In this document: positions 32,556-45,290 of the stretch, piece after piece
How the letters are laid out: the number at the start of each line of letters is the position of its first letter
How positions within the stretch are numbered: the first letter of the stretch is position 1
NCBI GenBank assembly: GCA_015680685.1
Contig: MNCI01035854.1
Location: 191,654 to 255,653 of the forward strand
DNA: 64,000 nt
Origin: Gnetum montanum
Lineage: Eukaryota > Streptophyta > Gnetopsida > Gnetales > Gnetaceae
Reading direction: 5' to 3'
The notes under the pieces: generated by a model
Told to the model about the DNA's origin: nothing
Seen by the model: only the letters and a program-made list of their open reading frames with translations
The model's database searches: none
Program-made: the position numbers and the translations under genes

Positions 32556-34439
32556 ATTCCTTGGAGATTGAGATTCTTACACCACAAAGTCCAGGAATCT
32601 GCTTCCAAGTTATAGCTCGCTACCATGGCGTAGCCTGAAACACTACTGTTTCTCTCCATCTCTTGTCTGTGTTGTGTATTGTGGCCCAATTGTGTAAACT
32701 GTCGATAACATAGCAAAGCATATTAGCTTGGGGAAACGTGGCTTGGCAGTCTTACGCAGTTGGCGAGTGAAGATATCCGTGATCAATGATCAAAAATCTT
32801 CTTTCGCCTTCAATGTCAGTGATGCCCCCATGGCAGCCGTTCCACACCATTCGGAATTTCATATTCCAGTAGGGCAGTTTCCCTTTTCCTTTCTCACCAT
32901 CGTTATAATACTTAATAGGAGTAAGAAAATGTTATATGTATTTAAAGAAAACAATTGAAAGTGATTTGAAGCAACTGTAAATAAATTAAAATTAGTTATT
33001 TATAAAATCTAAAGGTAAATAGCCAAAAATATTTCACATTACACAGCTAAAAAAAGGTGAGTTTATGTTATAAATTACTTTCTATGTAACATCTCTTTAG
33101 AAAACAATAGTTATCATTGGATTATTATAACAGAATATATAGAATAGTAATAAGAGATATGCTTTGAGAAAACAGGAAATTCAGTTCAATCAAATACAGA
33201 CAATTTTCAAATTACTCAAAATTGAACATGTTACGGAAAAACTGCCAAATACGTTTTTAAAAGATGTATGCATCCAAAAATTTTTAAATGTCTTACTACA
33301 TTAAAGCAACTCTACTAATTGCAGGACTTTTGTACTTAAATATACTGATCATCACAACATAGGTATTCCCTTGGCATTCTCACAAAGGGACATGTTGACA
33401 ATGAGAAAAAAATATTAGATGGAATATCTTGAATATTCTAGGAGCTGTCCGTAAATGGAAAGAATGTAGTATGTAAAACAACATTTAATATACGAAAGTA
33501 ACTATTTTTACAACATTTGTTATTGTGTTATATGAAACAAACAATGAAGAATTGTTTTATATTCACATTCATGTATTCCACGTAACTTTAAGTTGAATTT
33601 ATTTTATTGACTACTAAACAATTTCTTACTTATTGATGTAATTCATTTGGGATGAAGATACGATGGAAGACTCCAGGGAAAGCTAGAAATGACTTGTAGC
33701 CCTTGATTTAAATGGTGTGCTACTAAAATCTATGCATGCTATTATGAGCCATATGTTAAAAGAATTTAAAAGTCTACATGATCATTATGTAGAACTAAAG
33801 CTTTACATTTTAAGACTAGATTAATGACTTCTTGAATGCCTTGCAAGAGGAAGGAATTAACATTGTAATTTGGTATTTAGGAAGTAGGCCTAATGTAAAG
33901 AGGATATGCATAGAGATTTTTAAAGACAAAAGTTATCGGCCAAAGTTTATTTAACTTCAAGAAGAATGGTCAATAACTAAAATGATCAAAGATTATTCAA
34001 CTGCCGCAAATACCCAATATTTAAAACCATGGTTTAGGATACCATTATCAAAAATCATTAAGAGATATTGAAACGAGTATAAAAAAGGAAATATAATAAT
34101 AGTAGATGATAGCCCTAAAAAAATTTATGAAAGAAGATGTGCCTAATTTTATATGTGCAATATCATATGATTTGAATATAGAAAACAATACCAACATAAT
34201 GTAATCTATATTTGTAATCCTATAATAAAATACAATCTATCAAGTGTTAAAAAAATTCTAAAGGATTACAATGGTTTTTATGCCAATAATAATATATTAT
34301 AAAATCAATATATTGTTATCTTAAAATGATTTTTATACAAAATATTAATCTATAAGTGATTTGAAAATAGTTATTGAAATATCATATATCTTTCATTGGT
34401 GATTAAGCTAGATCAACATACCTATTTCATTTCACAGAA
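32556..34439. other. Intergenic DNA
   Basis: Mostly AT-rich. The first 200 bp upstream of the acidic-protein gene are less AT-rich and may hold its promoter or 5' UTR. No other gene is supported. Sequence from about 33650 may be the 5' flank of the LINE fragment but has no readable RT motif. Confidence 0.5.
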
Positions 34440-35900
34440 TTTTATGTTTTGAGAGACAAGTGGTTAAAAATGCATACTATATTACATGTGTTTTTAAATA
34501 TATTTTGACATATACTCTCTTTGGTATCTTTATTGATAAAATGCATGAATGGTTGTGCAATGGGCAAGATATTCATGCTATCAAAATTGAATCCCATGTA
34601 GTGAATCTTCTTTTATTTGTAGATGATGTTGCCTTGATCTTTACTACTACAAAATGTATGCAAAATATGTTGTAAAGTTTAGAAAATTATTGTTACTTAT
34701 CAAAGTGTTCAAGTGAATGTAGATAAAACCAAATTAATGATCTAAGGTACAAAAAATAATTATCGTAACTTCCATTTTGGAGGTACCAATGTGCAAATAG
34801 TAGATTCTTTTAAATATTTGGGTCTCATTTATATAAAGTATTACATGTGGGAAAAGTGCATCAAATAAAAAATGGCATGAGGTTTCAAGGCTTTATATGC
34901 TTTCAAAAACAAGTGTAAGGATTTAGGCCTTTAGGTTTGGAAAAATAGAAAATAATTTTTTCAAACCATCATCTATCTTACTATATTGTATGGATGTGTT
35001 GTTTAGGGAGCTAAACTCAATGCTAAACTTTGGAAAGATATTGAAAAACGACAAAAAAAAAAACTTTTCTTCTCGATGAGTTAAGGTGAAGATGCAAACA
35101 CCTTACTGAATGTCATTATGTAAATGTGATTTACCACGTTTAGAAGTAGAAGCCTTATATCAATTCATTACATACAATCAGAGCTTGCGTATTTCAATAC
35201 AAGATAAATTCTCTAAAGTAGTAGTTCTTGAGGATTTGCGAGATTGTGGTTGGCATTTTTAGGGGATGCAATGGTTGAGAAAATGGAATATCTCTTGGAA
35301 GGATATGTAGCAAAATCCTAACCATATTTGCCAACTAATTAAACAAAAGGTTTTAAGACAAATGTGGCCTAATGTGGAAGGCAAGAAGTAATTTTATTTA
35401 CACCACATTAGATCTAATAAATTAGATATAAAAGCTCACTATCTCTCAATAGCTATTCCCATCAAGTATTGAAATGCTATCAACAAGCTTCGCTTAAGCT
35501 CTTATCATCTTAGAATTGAAAGTGGAAGATAAATTCAACTCTACTGAGAAAAACATATTTATAGGTTGTGCAAATCATGAGCCCTTAAAGATGAGTTACA
35601 TGTGTTTCTTTCTTGTGCTATGACTACCCATTTGAGACAACATTATAATGTTTCAACAAAAAGCCTGCATGATTTATTTTTTATGCCTCCATTCGTGCTT
35701 GGTCAATTTGTAGAGTCTATCATTATTTTTCATGAAAATGTAATATTTGTCCATAGATCCTATGGGTTTTCTGATGTAATAAAGCTTCATTTCATTTTTG
35801 TATATTTTTGGATAAAAGTTATCTTTGTTGATTGTGCTAGCTTGTCATTCAAGATTTATTGCATAACTTATTACATATTGAGGCTCGAATATGAATTAAT
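34440..35900 (+). pseudogene. LINE-type reverse transcriptase fragment
   Basis: The 34478-34675 part reads LFGIFIDKMHEWL then NLLLFVDDVALIFTTT, the F-x-D-D catalytic loop of non-LTR reverse transcriptases. It continues in broken frames with VNVDKTKLMI, DSFKYLGLIY and TIIYLTILYGCVVWGAKL (34975-35020), the usual post-palm landmarks. A decayed C-terminal region runs to about 35900. The endonuclease domain and most of RT are missing. Many stops; dead. Confidence 0.8.
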
Positions 35901-35959
35901 TTAATTTCATGCATTCATTGCAAAATAATAACCATAGGTTAATAAAATTGCAAAATAAA

Positions 35960-36085
35960 TAACTAAAAATTTAATATAAAAAAATTGAAGAGGTGGTGTA
36001 TCCATTATTGCACCTCAAGATATAAAATCAAACCCATGTTTGCAACTATCAAATCAAGAATCTTACCACTAGGCTAACACCTCAT
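35960..36085 (-). repeat. tRNA-derived SINE-like unit
   Basis: On the minus strand, an RNA polymerase III box A match (TTAGCCTAGTGG, 36066-36077) and a box B match (GGTTTGATTTT, 36024-36034) stand about 32 bp apart, as in tRNA-derived promoters. Flanking T/A runs lie on both sides. The tRNA body has no cloverleaf, so it is a SINE-like relic rather than a tRNA gene. Confidence 0.5.
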
Positions 36086-36094
36086 TGTTAAAAA

Positions 36095-37540
36095 AAAAAT
36101 TAGAAAAACAATACCTCATATAGTATAGGGTATATGATATAGTTCATTTTTAAATGTAATATATAAATAATAGGGTGTTTTTCACATCAAAAAATGTTAA
36201 AATTAAGTATATAAATTTGTATAAATATGATGTATGGACTAGAAATTTTCCAAAATTAATGAAAATTATGCTCTCATAAATTATTTTATATTATATCCCA
36301 TTATAACTTTTTTAAAAATCTCCTTTCTTAATTTATCGAACCCCTAATCCCTCCTTGATATTAGTGTATTATTCTAGGAATCTATTGAACCCAAAGTGTG
36401 GGATGCAACTGTAAAACTTGTTAATAGAAAGGAAAAACTCTGTATCCTTCCAAAATATTCACCACACGGTATAAACATAATCGATTGAAATCATATTCAG
36501 AGTGATATTTATCTAAAAATAATCGATATAAATCTTCGAACCTTTACCTAGCTTGAATGCAAGAACACTTTAACTAATCAACTAGAAGTTGCGTATTCCC
36601 AAATTTCTTTCAGGGCTTGGCGTAATGCATCGTCGATGCATGATTAAAGTTCAAAGGACAGCCACATGACAGCATTTCTCTTTTAAAAGTAAAGTGCAAA
36701 AGTTGCAACCAGTAACAGATCTTGATGTGATGGCAGTGAAAAAGCAAAGGACGATAATTATATCGTAAACACTTTCTTTAATTTGAAATGAATTTTTTTA
36801 AAAAAAAATCACATGCTAGAACATAACTTTTAATTTGAAATGAATTTTTTTTTTTAAAAAAATCACATGCTAGAACATAACTTTTTGAAGCTTTCCGATT
36901 TGTCGAACAAATAAACAGCGGGTTTCCAGATAATGCTCGATGAACAAAGGATTCCACTTAGCTCTCTTACGAATTTCCAAGAGTAGTAAGCAGCATATAT
37001 TTCGCACACCTTCTTGATCTGCTTCCGTGAATTGCTACTGTTGTCTGCGTCTGTCATGTGAGTTTGTTTGATTTAATTTCGGCAATCAGTTAGTTAAAAA
37101 TCATTTAACTACATGAAGTTCTAAATCTGCTTTGGCCGTTGAATGGATCTATAGATTTATGCTTCATTTTCAAGTATCTCTTGTGACGTTGCAGCAATTC
37201 TTTTAGCTTAGGGTTTTAGATTTAAAGCACTCTGTTTTGAATTTGATTGTTGATAATCTCGTGCTATTTGTTTTTGGTTTCGTACGTTATCATTGCTGCG
37301 TGGATTGCTAGAGTTTATGTTCTTTCGATTTAATATTACATGTACTAATAACCAACAGATTATGCCATAGACTGTTTATCGTGACATTTTACAGTCGGGT
37401 CTCTGACATTTTATTGAATATTTACAGTGTTTTGTGAAAATCGTTTGCTCTTTTGCCTTTTATTTTTTTTTCGCCCGGTAAAATTGGAAATGATCTTTAG
37501 ACGATATTTCGGGTTTCAAAGGTGATCCGATGATGAGTCT
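36095..37540. other. AT-rich intergenic region and upstream region of the WPP gene
   Basis: No clear gene. A 64-codon minus ORF at 36863-37057 has no recognisable domain and its end lies in a duplicated unit, so it is not called. The last 500 bp are a likely promoter. A consensus donor (TTCA|GTAAGT) at 37544 follows ATGATGAGTCTT and may end a 5' leader exon of the WPP gene. Confidence 0.5.
36781..36886 (+). repeat. Tandem duplication, unit about 53 bp
   Basis: Two adjacent copies starting ATTTGAAATGAATTTTTTT and sharing CACATGCTAGAACATAAC; they differ in the T/A-run lengths. Confidence 0.9.
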
Positions 37541-37859
37541 TCAGTAAGTGCAACTTTCTCGATTTCTTAGAATGACAAATTTTCATTGATCTGAACTTCG
37601 TGTTATCGTCTAGCTACTCTTGCCTTCACAAAAGAAATCGAAGCTCTTCTAGGTTTTTGTTCAAGAATATATTTAACCTAGACAAGTACACAGCAGATAT
37701 GTATTTTGTAACTACTGACAGACTTAAAAGTTTTCTGGTATGCTTAATTGCATCAGATGTGCCATTACAAGGAGGAATTGTAGCGGTTTAATAGCGATCT
37801 GTTTGAAAGTAGCTTTTTTTCTCTGGATCCAACTCCGGAAGAACAGTATTATAAGTAAA

Positions 37860-38225
37860 ATGACGGACACTGGATTCTCTTTGAAATTGTGGCCTCCTAG
37901 TGAAAGAACTAGAGGTGCCGTCATAGAACGCGTGGTGAAATCATTATCTTCCCCCTCTATTCTTTCAGAGAAATACGGAGAAATAGACGCAGAGCAAGCT
38001 CAAATAATTGCGAGTAAAGTAGAAGAGGAAGCATTTGCAACATGTCAGAATGTTGAAGTCACAGACAGCGGTGTTAACGTGCTGCAATTTTACTCCAAAG
38101 AGATCAGTAGGCTTCTGGTTGACACGGCCAAAAGCCGGGCTGCTAAGCAAAATTCCCTTGTACAGTCCGCCACTGATTTTGCACGACAAACTAGTGAATC
38201 AGCAGCAAGTGACCCTACTTCCTAA
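37860..38225 (+). CDS. WPP-domain protein (MFP1 attachment factor-like)
   Basis: Uninterrupted 121-residue ORF in one exon. Residues 6-13 read FSLKLWPP, the hallmark Trp-Pro-Pro of the plant WPP domain. It continues with SERTRGAVIERVVKSLSSPS, the conserved SxxYG-like turn (SEKYGEID), EEEAFATC and LQFYSKEISRLL to about residue 92, then a short Ser/Ala-rich tail. In known plants these small proteins (WPP1/2, tomato MAF1) bind the filament-like MFP1 and localise to the nuclear envelope and Golgi; RanGAP uses the same domain for nuclear-rim targeting. The start was chosen at 37860 because homology begins there. The same frame is open upstream to 37740 (40 extra codons), but that part is hydrophobic and looks like leader. 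Slightly shorter than the usual 150 residues. Appears functional. Confidence 0.88.
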   Translation: MTDTGFSLKLWPPSERTRGAVIERVVKSLSSPSILSEKYGEIDAEQAQIIASKVEEEAFATCQNVEVTDSGVNVLQFYSKEISRLLVDTAKSRAAKQNSLVQSATDFARQTSESAASDPTS

Positions 38226-41200
38226 ATTACACGTTTGATGATAGGTATTTCTATGTTGCGAGTCATTCTCCAAAATTATCCCAGGGCTTATTCTTTCACT
38301 GCTTGAATATTTTGATCTTTTTCTTGTTGAAAACCTATATATTGTTGTGTTTAATTAGGGACTTGTACACTTTTATGCTCTATATATAGTTTAGGTTTCC
38401 TATGTAATTTAATATGTATATTTTGATCCTGTAACATTCTACTAATTTTTTGAATGTCAGAATTATGAAATTGAGAAAACGAAATGGAACCAGAGCTTTT
38501 CTACTGTTTATTAAACTGGTTAACGTTATGCTTTATATGGTGTTTTCTATCAAATCAATTCAAACTAGAGATTCTTGCCATGTCTTTTGAGAATTGTAAT
38601 GTTAGCTGTATCATTTTACTTATTTTTTGAAAGAGAGAAAATGAAATGGAATCGGATGTTTCTTATGGTTGATTAAACTGGTTAACTTTTATTTTTTATA
38701 TGTGTATTGTCAAATCAACTCAAACCAGTGATTCTTTTCATGTCTCTGACCATTGTAATGGTAACGGGTAGTTTTTCTAGCTTTTATATTAGTGCAAAAT
38801 ATCTGACAAAAGAGTGAAGAAGCTTAAAGCTGGTTAAGTACTTGCTTCCCAATTTGCAAACCAGCAGCAATGACATGGTAGAATAATTGTTCCTTTCGTT
38901 TTTCTTATGCTCAACAAGATAACATTTTTGAGATTTGTAAATGGTTTCCATGATTATCCATGGGAAAATTCTTAAGAAAGTCAAGAACCAAAACAATCTG
39001 TAGCTTTGTGTCTTTGGAAACTGCAAAACTATCTTTCAAAATTGCCAAGGGAAGGAGTTTTGGTTTTGTGCATTTAGTGGGGTGTTATATTTCACGGGCT
39101 ATAAACATGATTAGGACTCGTTTAAACAATATCTTAAGAATACATTTACTCATAAAAAATAATTGTATGCTATATCCATATGTTTCAACCGAGAAAGAAA
39201 TTGCCAATTAGAGTCTGATAGGCTAATAAGGACAATTTGCTGGTATAATTGTAACCTGGGTTTTGCAAGAACTTCTAGCCCACATTAATATTTCTTGTTC
39301 ACTGCCATTCTACTAGTTTGTTACTAGGAGAATAGGGAACTTCATATGATTGTTATGATTTGTAGAATACCTATTTGCGTATTTTTGTACCAGAAGCATT
39401 TCATGATCTATGGTATTAATCCAACTGAAATAGAAGTGATTACTAGGTAGCGAAGCTGATTTAAGCACTTCATATAAAAGCATTCCCAGCACGAGGGAGA
39501 AAATGATTTTCATATTTCCTGCAAGGAGATCAATAACTTTGATTGCTGTTGAGAACTTCAGAAAAGGAAATGGCTGAATGGATTTATTTTTTAAAATCAG
39601 TATCTGTATTATTATTTATTAAGGATTTTCATGATGTTAATGCATGACGTTGCACGTGGTTGGCTTTTTCGTTTTCACCTAAGTTGATTATAGTTATTTC
39701 ATAATTGCTGTCCTCTTCGTTGAGGAAGTGAAAGAATCCCCTGCAATTCAAACTCTAATTACTCTTAAAGGTTACGGCACCGGCCCAAATCCCATTTTAG
39801 TTCTGTCAATTAATTTTTCGTTTAAAGAAGGGGAAGAGCGAGGGTATTATAACTCTGAAAAGATGGTAGCATAAAGCATTAAGCGGCATAGCAAAAACCA
39901 AAACCCTTTTTCCCCCCTTTTTCAATAAATAAACAATCAGGTTGTGGATAGCGTTTTCCAGGGAAACATTCTATGAAACAGTTCAATCATGGAAGCTGTA
40001 CAGTGTTCTCCTTTGCAAATTTGCATTACAAAGTCCAATTCTACTCTAAATCCTTATCATAAATATTTTTTAAATACCAGACACACCTTTATAAAGTTTT
40101 TCGTACACTTCGCACAAGAAAACTGAAACTTTCTTTTGTCACATACATGTTCATTGTATAGTTTCCATACCGCAGAAGAAGCCTAATAAGCGACTTTTAT
40201 ACTCTTGTTTATCTTGAGAAACTGATTTGATGCATGCCACTCAGGGCCTTACATATGGAGTATTGTGCATAATCATTGTTACAATTTCTTGACAAATAAA
40301 TGCTTAAGAGTGATTACGTATTAACCCCCGTAACCTTCATTGTAATGGAAAAAATGATATTATAACTGTTGTTAAATGCCATGTGCAATGTTGGTAACGA
40401 TTCTTGTATAAAGAAGTGTTGCAAGCAATAACCACCCATTCCGGTTTATTTTCCCTGTATCAAGTTTTTAACCAATTTTATACCTTTGAGCAAAAAAAAA
40501 TTTGTTTTTTGGACGGTTGTTGGTTGGTAGAATTAGAGCTACAACGCTGGCCCAAACAACGTATTTATGTGTGTTGAGTGTATTTATATGTATGGAGTAG
40601 TTTGTGAAGATCGTTCTTTTAAAACGTGTCTACCCTGGTAGAGGGTGTATTACCAGCTCCAACGTTGTCTTAGAAAAGCTTAAAATACAAGCTATACGCA
40701 ATAAAAGCACTTCAACCGATAGTGCAGTCTTAAAAGACAAGGCAAGGCAACACATGGGAAAGCTAGGGAGATGATTACCTTAATCAGGCATTAATCATTT
40801 ATTTTATTCTATTATTGAATGAAATAATTCTAATATGAAATTTGAAAGGAATTGTAAAAGCTACATGTGAAGGGAGATTTGGCTACAGGTTGCACAGGTC
40901 GTACGTGTGGTTGCCTGGGTTATGATACATGATTCCACGTATTCTAATTTGATGCTCTAAAACCATCAATGATACGCAACGATGCTAATTGACCAACCTG
41001 CGTCTTTCAGTATTGGTCAGTATTGAAAACTAAGAATCGGCAGCTGATTCAAGCCTGCGTTCGGCATGAGTGGACTTAACTGGACTTACTTGGGATCGTC
41101 ATGCTATACTTGTGGGAAGGAGCAGCAAGCAGTTTCCTTAATCATCATAAAACTTATTTCAACTAAATATCAACCATTTATTTTATTTTATTGTTGGATG

Positions 41201-42628
41201 AAATAATTTTACCTTCGCCAATGTTATTCTTAAGTTCTAATACAACAGGAGGAGGTTGGGGTCAAGTGCCTGCTGGCTGTAAATTCTTGCCAAATCTCAT
41301 GGATGAGTTTTTTTTTTTTTTTTTTTTTCAGATTTTGCAAATGCCAGGGCATTCTTTAGATGTGATGCCTAGCAGTAACAAGGTTGGGTTGTTGTGAGAA
41401 ATGAGCAAGGGCTTGCATTGCTGTGAAAAATGGGCAAGGGTTTGCTAGGGCATCCTTCAAACAATGCCCAATATATAAATAAAGATCTAGTTCTTTGCAG
41501 AGGTGAATGATGAAAAAGAACTTATGTAGTAGATCCCATTTTGTTGAAACAAGGCTAAGATGGTGATTATTGGATGAAATAATTTTAATTTTAAATTTGG
41601 ATGAGAATTAATGTACCTCATTAATTTCTATCAATAACATTTCATTGTTAGTGCTAACATAGCTTGTAAACGAGGCCTTAATCTTCCATCACAAAACAAA
41701 CCATAAGTTTTAATTGCCAGCAACACAAAATCAAACTAACAATTCAAACTAAGGGAATTGCCATTGTTGATTGATTGCCATTGTTGGTTGATTGTCACTG
41801 TCCATTCAAACTAGCAATTCCCAAATTGTTGCCATAGCTCATAAATGCCAATGTAGCATAAATTGCAAATATTACATGCTCCTTGCAAAGCAATATTCTA
41901 AATCAATGTTTCAGGTATGATCTACCTTTGATTTAGTAAAGTATTTTTCTTAAAATATTTCTTTTGTTTTCCATTGTGAGACACCTCGTCTCATTCTCCT
42001 TGCACTGTTGCACACTATCGGCAACCTGCTTCTTCTCACTTGCTTCTGTGGCTATGCTATTGAAACTTTCAGCGCACACACCATCCCCTTTTTTTACTCC
42101 ACGTCGATGCCCAAATCACCATGACTGTCATGAAGTACCTACGTTTTTTGTTGTTCGTGCGCCTAGGCACCGTCGCTCTTGCGCATAACCTCCACGCCAA
42201 ACCCTTTGTTCACAATGCTCTTGCAACCCTCCCTTACACATGACCCTCTACCGCCACACCTATTGCAACACCCATCCAACACTACCTTTTCACCCTTGTT
42301 GACCTCACCTTTAATGCCTTTGTTGTTTTGTTGCCTATCTGATCATCATGTACCCTTTGTCATGCTATACTTCCATTGTAGAAGCCCTTTGGCTCATCCT
42401 CACATGCATCTCTGTAGAATTGATCTGCAATAGCTTCCAAATGACGATTTCGTGATCATCATTGTTTTGTTTAAGTCTTCATTATCAAAATCCAAAGATA
42501 ATAATAATAATAATAACAGCAATAATAAATATGGATATGCTTTGCTTATTTGCCAACTCCACCTTTACTTTGAGTTATCTTTATAATTAATTGATTATTT
42601 TACTTTTAGTTATTTTATAATTAATTAA
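38226..42628. other. Intergenic DNA between the WPP gene and element D
   Basis: Contains the 3' flank of the WPP gene with a diverged tandem duplication (about 38446-38770), homopolymer runs (T18 at 41310-41327), a C-rich stretch at 41960-42430 and a TAA microsatellite near 42500. No additional gene is supported. The final AT-rich part is the target of element D and probably belongs to the left half of element G's LTR. Confidence 0.5.
38446..38770 (+). repeat. Diverged tandem duplication in the 3' flank of the WPP gene
   Basis: Two copies about 162 bp apart share TTAAACTGGTTAAC (38511 and 38673), TCAAATCAAYTCAAAC and CATGTCT....CATTGTAATG-like blocks. Substitutions and small indels make it an old event. 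Confidence 0.75.
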
Positions 42629-43538
42629 TGATGAGCGAGAAGGTACCCCTACGCTCAACCATACGAATACAAGTGTTTCACGCACGATCTGGTCGAATTC
42701 CAAGGAGTAATGCGCCCTTGTGGAACAAAGACAGGTTGGTTGATCGTTATCTTTTCAAGTTTACCTGTATGTCACATTTGTATGGTTAAGTAAGCTTGAG
42801 GCATATGATTTTTATAGCTTTTATGTTTTTATGTCCTACGCTAGTAGGAAAGGAGAGAGGTAACTAAGTGACTAATTTAACTTAACTACTCATTAACTAA
42901 GTTCTAACAAATCCTAACACCAGCATCCATTCCCACTTGTCGTACACATCCTGAACCAGTGCATCACTGCTAGGATTACCAAACGCTAATTGTTACTGAA
43001 TTACCAAGCATTACACGCATGCTCGAAGTGGTTGTGCTTGTGTGTTTTAATGATTTACTTAATTGATCAAAATGAATTGTTGTGCTAATAACAAAAATGT
43101 AAAGTGCATAAAATAAAATAAAATAAAATAAATGCATAAAAAAATAAAATAAAATAAATGTGTAAGAAAACAAATCTCAAGTGCTACAAGGATGAATCAA
43201 AGAGCTCGTCTTTATTGCCGTACACAAGGTGTGCTCAGGTACACAATGCTCGAATAAAGATCTGTCCACACTTAGACCTCCTGCTGCGGGCACTTGGAAA
43301 ATACTTTAACTTTCAAACAAACTACAAGAATTTCACTACTTGACTGCTAAAAGACTTCCTTCAATTGTGTGCCTGGGCACTGTATTTATAGGCTTGGGAG
43401 CAACTATTCTAATAATTAGAGTAACAACTCTAATAATTAGAATAAACCACTAGAGTAACTGCTCTAATAATTAGAATAAACCATTAGAGTACTTGCGTTA
43501 ATAATTAAAATAAACCACTAGAGTAACTGCTCTCATCA
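42629..43538 (-). repeat. Element D 3' LTR
   Basis: TGATGAGAGC at 43538 to CTCATCA at 42629. The U3 (43395-43530) contains about 34-bp tandem units with the near-palindrome CTCTAATAATTAGAGT. TATA box (CTATAAATACAG) at 43379-43390. A run of AAATA pentamers lies at 43100-43155. Confidence 0.95.
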
Positions 43539-45290
43539 TACCCTCACGACTAAATGAAAACTTGTCCTTGAGTTCCTTACAAAATATTGGAAATGTATGA
43601 GATTATTGAATAATTGACAACTGACGATGAAATGGGATGACAGACTCAACGTGCTCAGTGAACGGATCATTAAGCATATTACAACATTAATGTTCATGAC
43701 CATTGTGGTGAACACTTGTACATAAATGACATCCAAGCCTTATTTTGCAGCTTGAAGAAAAAGAGAGAGAGAGAAGATGAAGCGTGTTACCACCAATGCC
43801 AAGATTGCGCCTTCCATTTTTTATCCATAGCCATGCCACCAAACTTGCTCCTTTCATAAATGCTGTAGTTCCGATCCATCCTGAGTGCTTCCTCCAAGCC
43901 CAGTCCATTGTTTGTATGATCGCCATCTGCACACATAACATAGTTACAAATGAGCAAGGATAGATAAAGCACAATGTAGTTGATACCTTGCCTCAATATG
44001 AAGTGCATTGGCTGAGTTGTGGTTATGGCAGAAATTGGTTTGGAGATTTATCACTGGTGACTACCCAAGGTGTAGGGGTTAGGTGAATAGTAAATTAGAA
44101 AAAATTGAAAAATTTGTGCCAAGGCCCCCACGACTAAGAGCAAACCTCTGGTAGCTATAAGATGGAAAAATATGAGGAATAAGAAAGATGGGAAAAATAA
44201 CAATAGCAATGCCAATAAAATGGATGGGGATTAAACAAGACATGATTGATTGCAAGAAATGTTTAAGAAAAAGAAGTTAACAATTGCACCAAAAAAGGAA
44301 TGCCAATGGGTCCTTCCTAAAGCAGGCTCATGTCTTTTATGCCCTAACAAACCCACAAACCAAAGAGTCCGTAGGCTCTAGGAATGTCAAAAACTTACCC
44401 ACAAGAATTCACCAAAAAAAATAATGCATCAACCTAGAACGGACTAATGATAAAATTGACAATGAGGTGGAAAAATGGGGAGCAAGATGGAGAGGAGAGG
44501 ATGGAATGGAATCCCAAGAACAAGGTTGTGTAAAGTCCCTTGTGTATTTTATGGTTAATGTGACTAAGTAGAACTCATCCCAAATCCAGACTCAAACAAA
44601 CCACATCCAGTGACCTCGCATCAACACACTTGACCAATCCATCCACTTAAAGCAACAAGAATGCTTTCACAAAGAGTCACCACCATTCCAAGAAGAGCGA
44701 GATGGAAAAGCAGGAAGCGAGAAAGGGCCTTAGTTAGAGGGAACCTTCAAGCATGGGTAACCTGTCTTTCCAGTTTCATAACCAGTGCTTGTAGCCCATA
44801 TTGCTTTATTATGTCTAAGGGGTGTGCTTTGAATTCTCACACTTTTTTTNAACAAATGCATCGAATCCCCTTGAAGTCACACTCTTTTCATTCTTTGAGT
44901 CTTTCCTTGGTTTGAAAAGTACGCAGCCACTAATTCATTAAAAGTTTACTTAGAAAAAAAGGGACTGTACAGTTCCAAGCCAAAGGAGACCATAGAGTTG
45001 TATGGATGAATGGACGGTGTGGACTCATTGCCTGTTTTACCAAAAGAACCATACCTTAATATCAGCATCATAATTCAAAGGTAAAAACCAAACATTAGCA
45101 ATCAATATGATATAATTCAATCCACCATCATGAGCACTTATTAGATGATGAATAAAAGTAAATCAAGCATATAAAGAAACAGTAAAAACATGAACGATGG
45201 TGTAAAACAAAAATAAGAAAAGTTGAAAGAATGTGTAAAACAAAAATTCAAAAAGAATTGAGGGCCTAGAATGGTTTGCATAGGTGGACA
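43539..45290 (-). other. Element D post-pol spacer
   Basis: Non-coding. Starts (minus) just after the integrase stop. It carries G-run motifs at 45291-45307, 44123-44140 and, as the polypurine tract, 43539-43556 (all with TTAGTCGTG then G-run). One N at 44850 in a T-run. No ORF2 and no internal U3-like module. Confidence 0.7.

Noticed and set aside
36020-36085. Functional tRNA gene
   Set aside because: Box A and B matches exist but no acceptor stem or anticodon arm can be formed; a SINE-like relic is the better call.
36863-37057. A 64-codon minus-strand ORF (MTDADNSSNSRKQIKK...) divergent from the WPP gene
   Set aside because: No domain or homology recognised, its end lies in a tandem duplication, and chance ORFs of this size are common here.
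41964-42433. Overlapping plus-strand ORFs in a C-rich stretch
   Set aside because: Low-complexity Pro/His/Leu composition without a motif; no splice or start context.
42500-42530. TAA microsatellite as a MITE end
   Set aside because: No terminal inverted repeats or target duplication around it.
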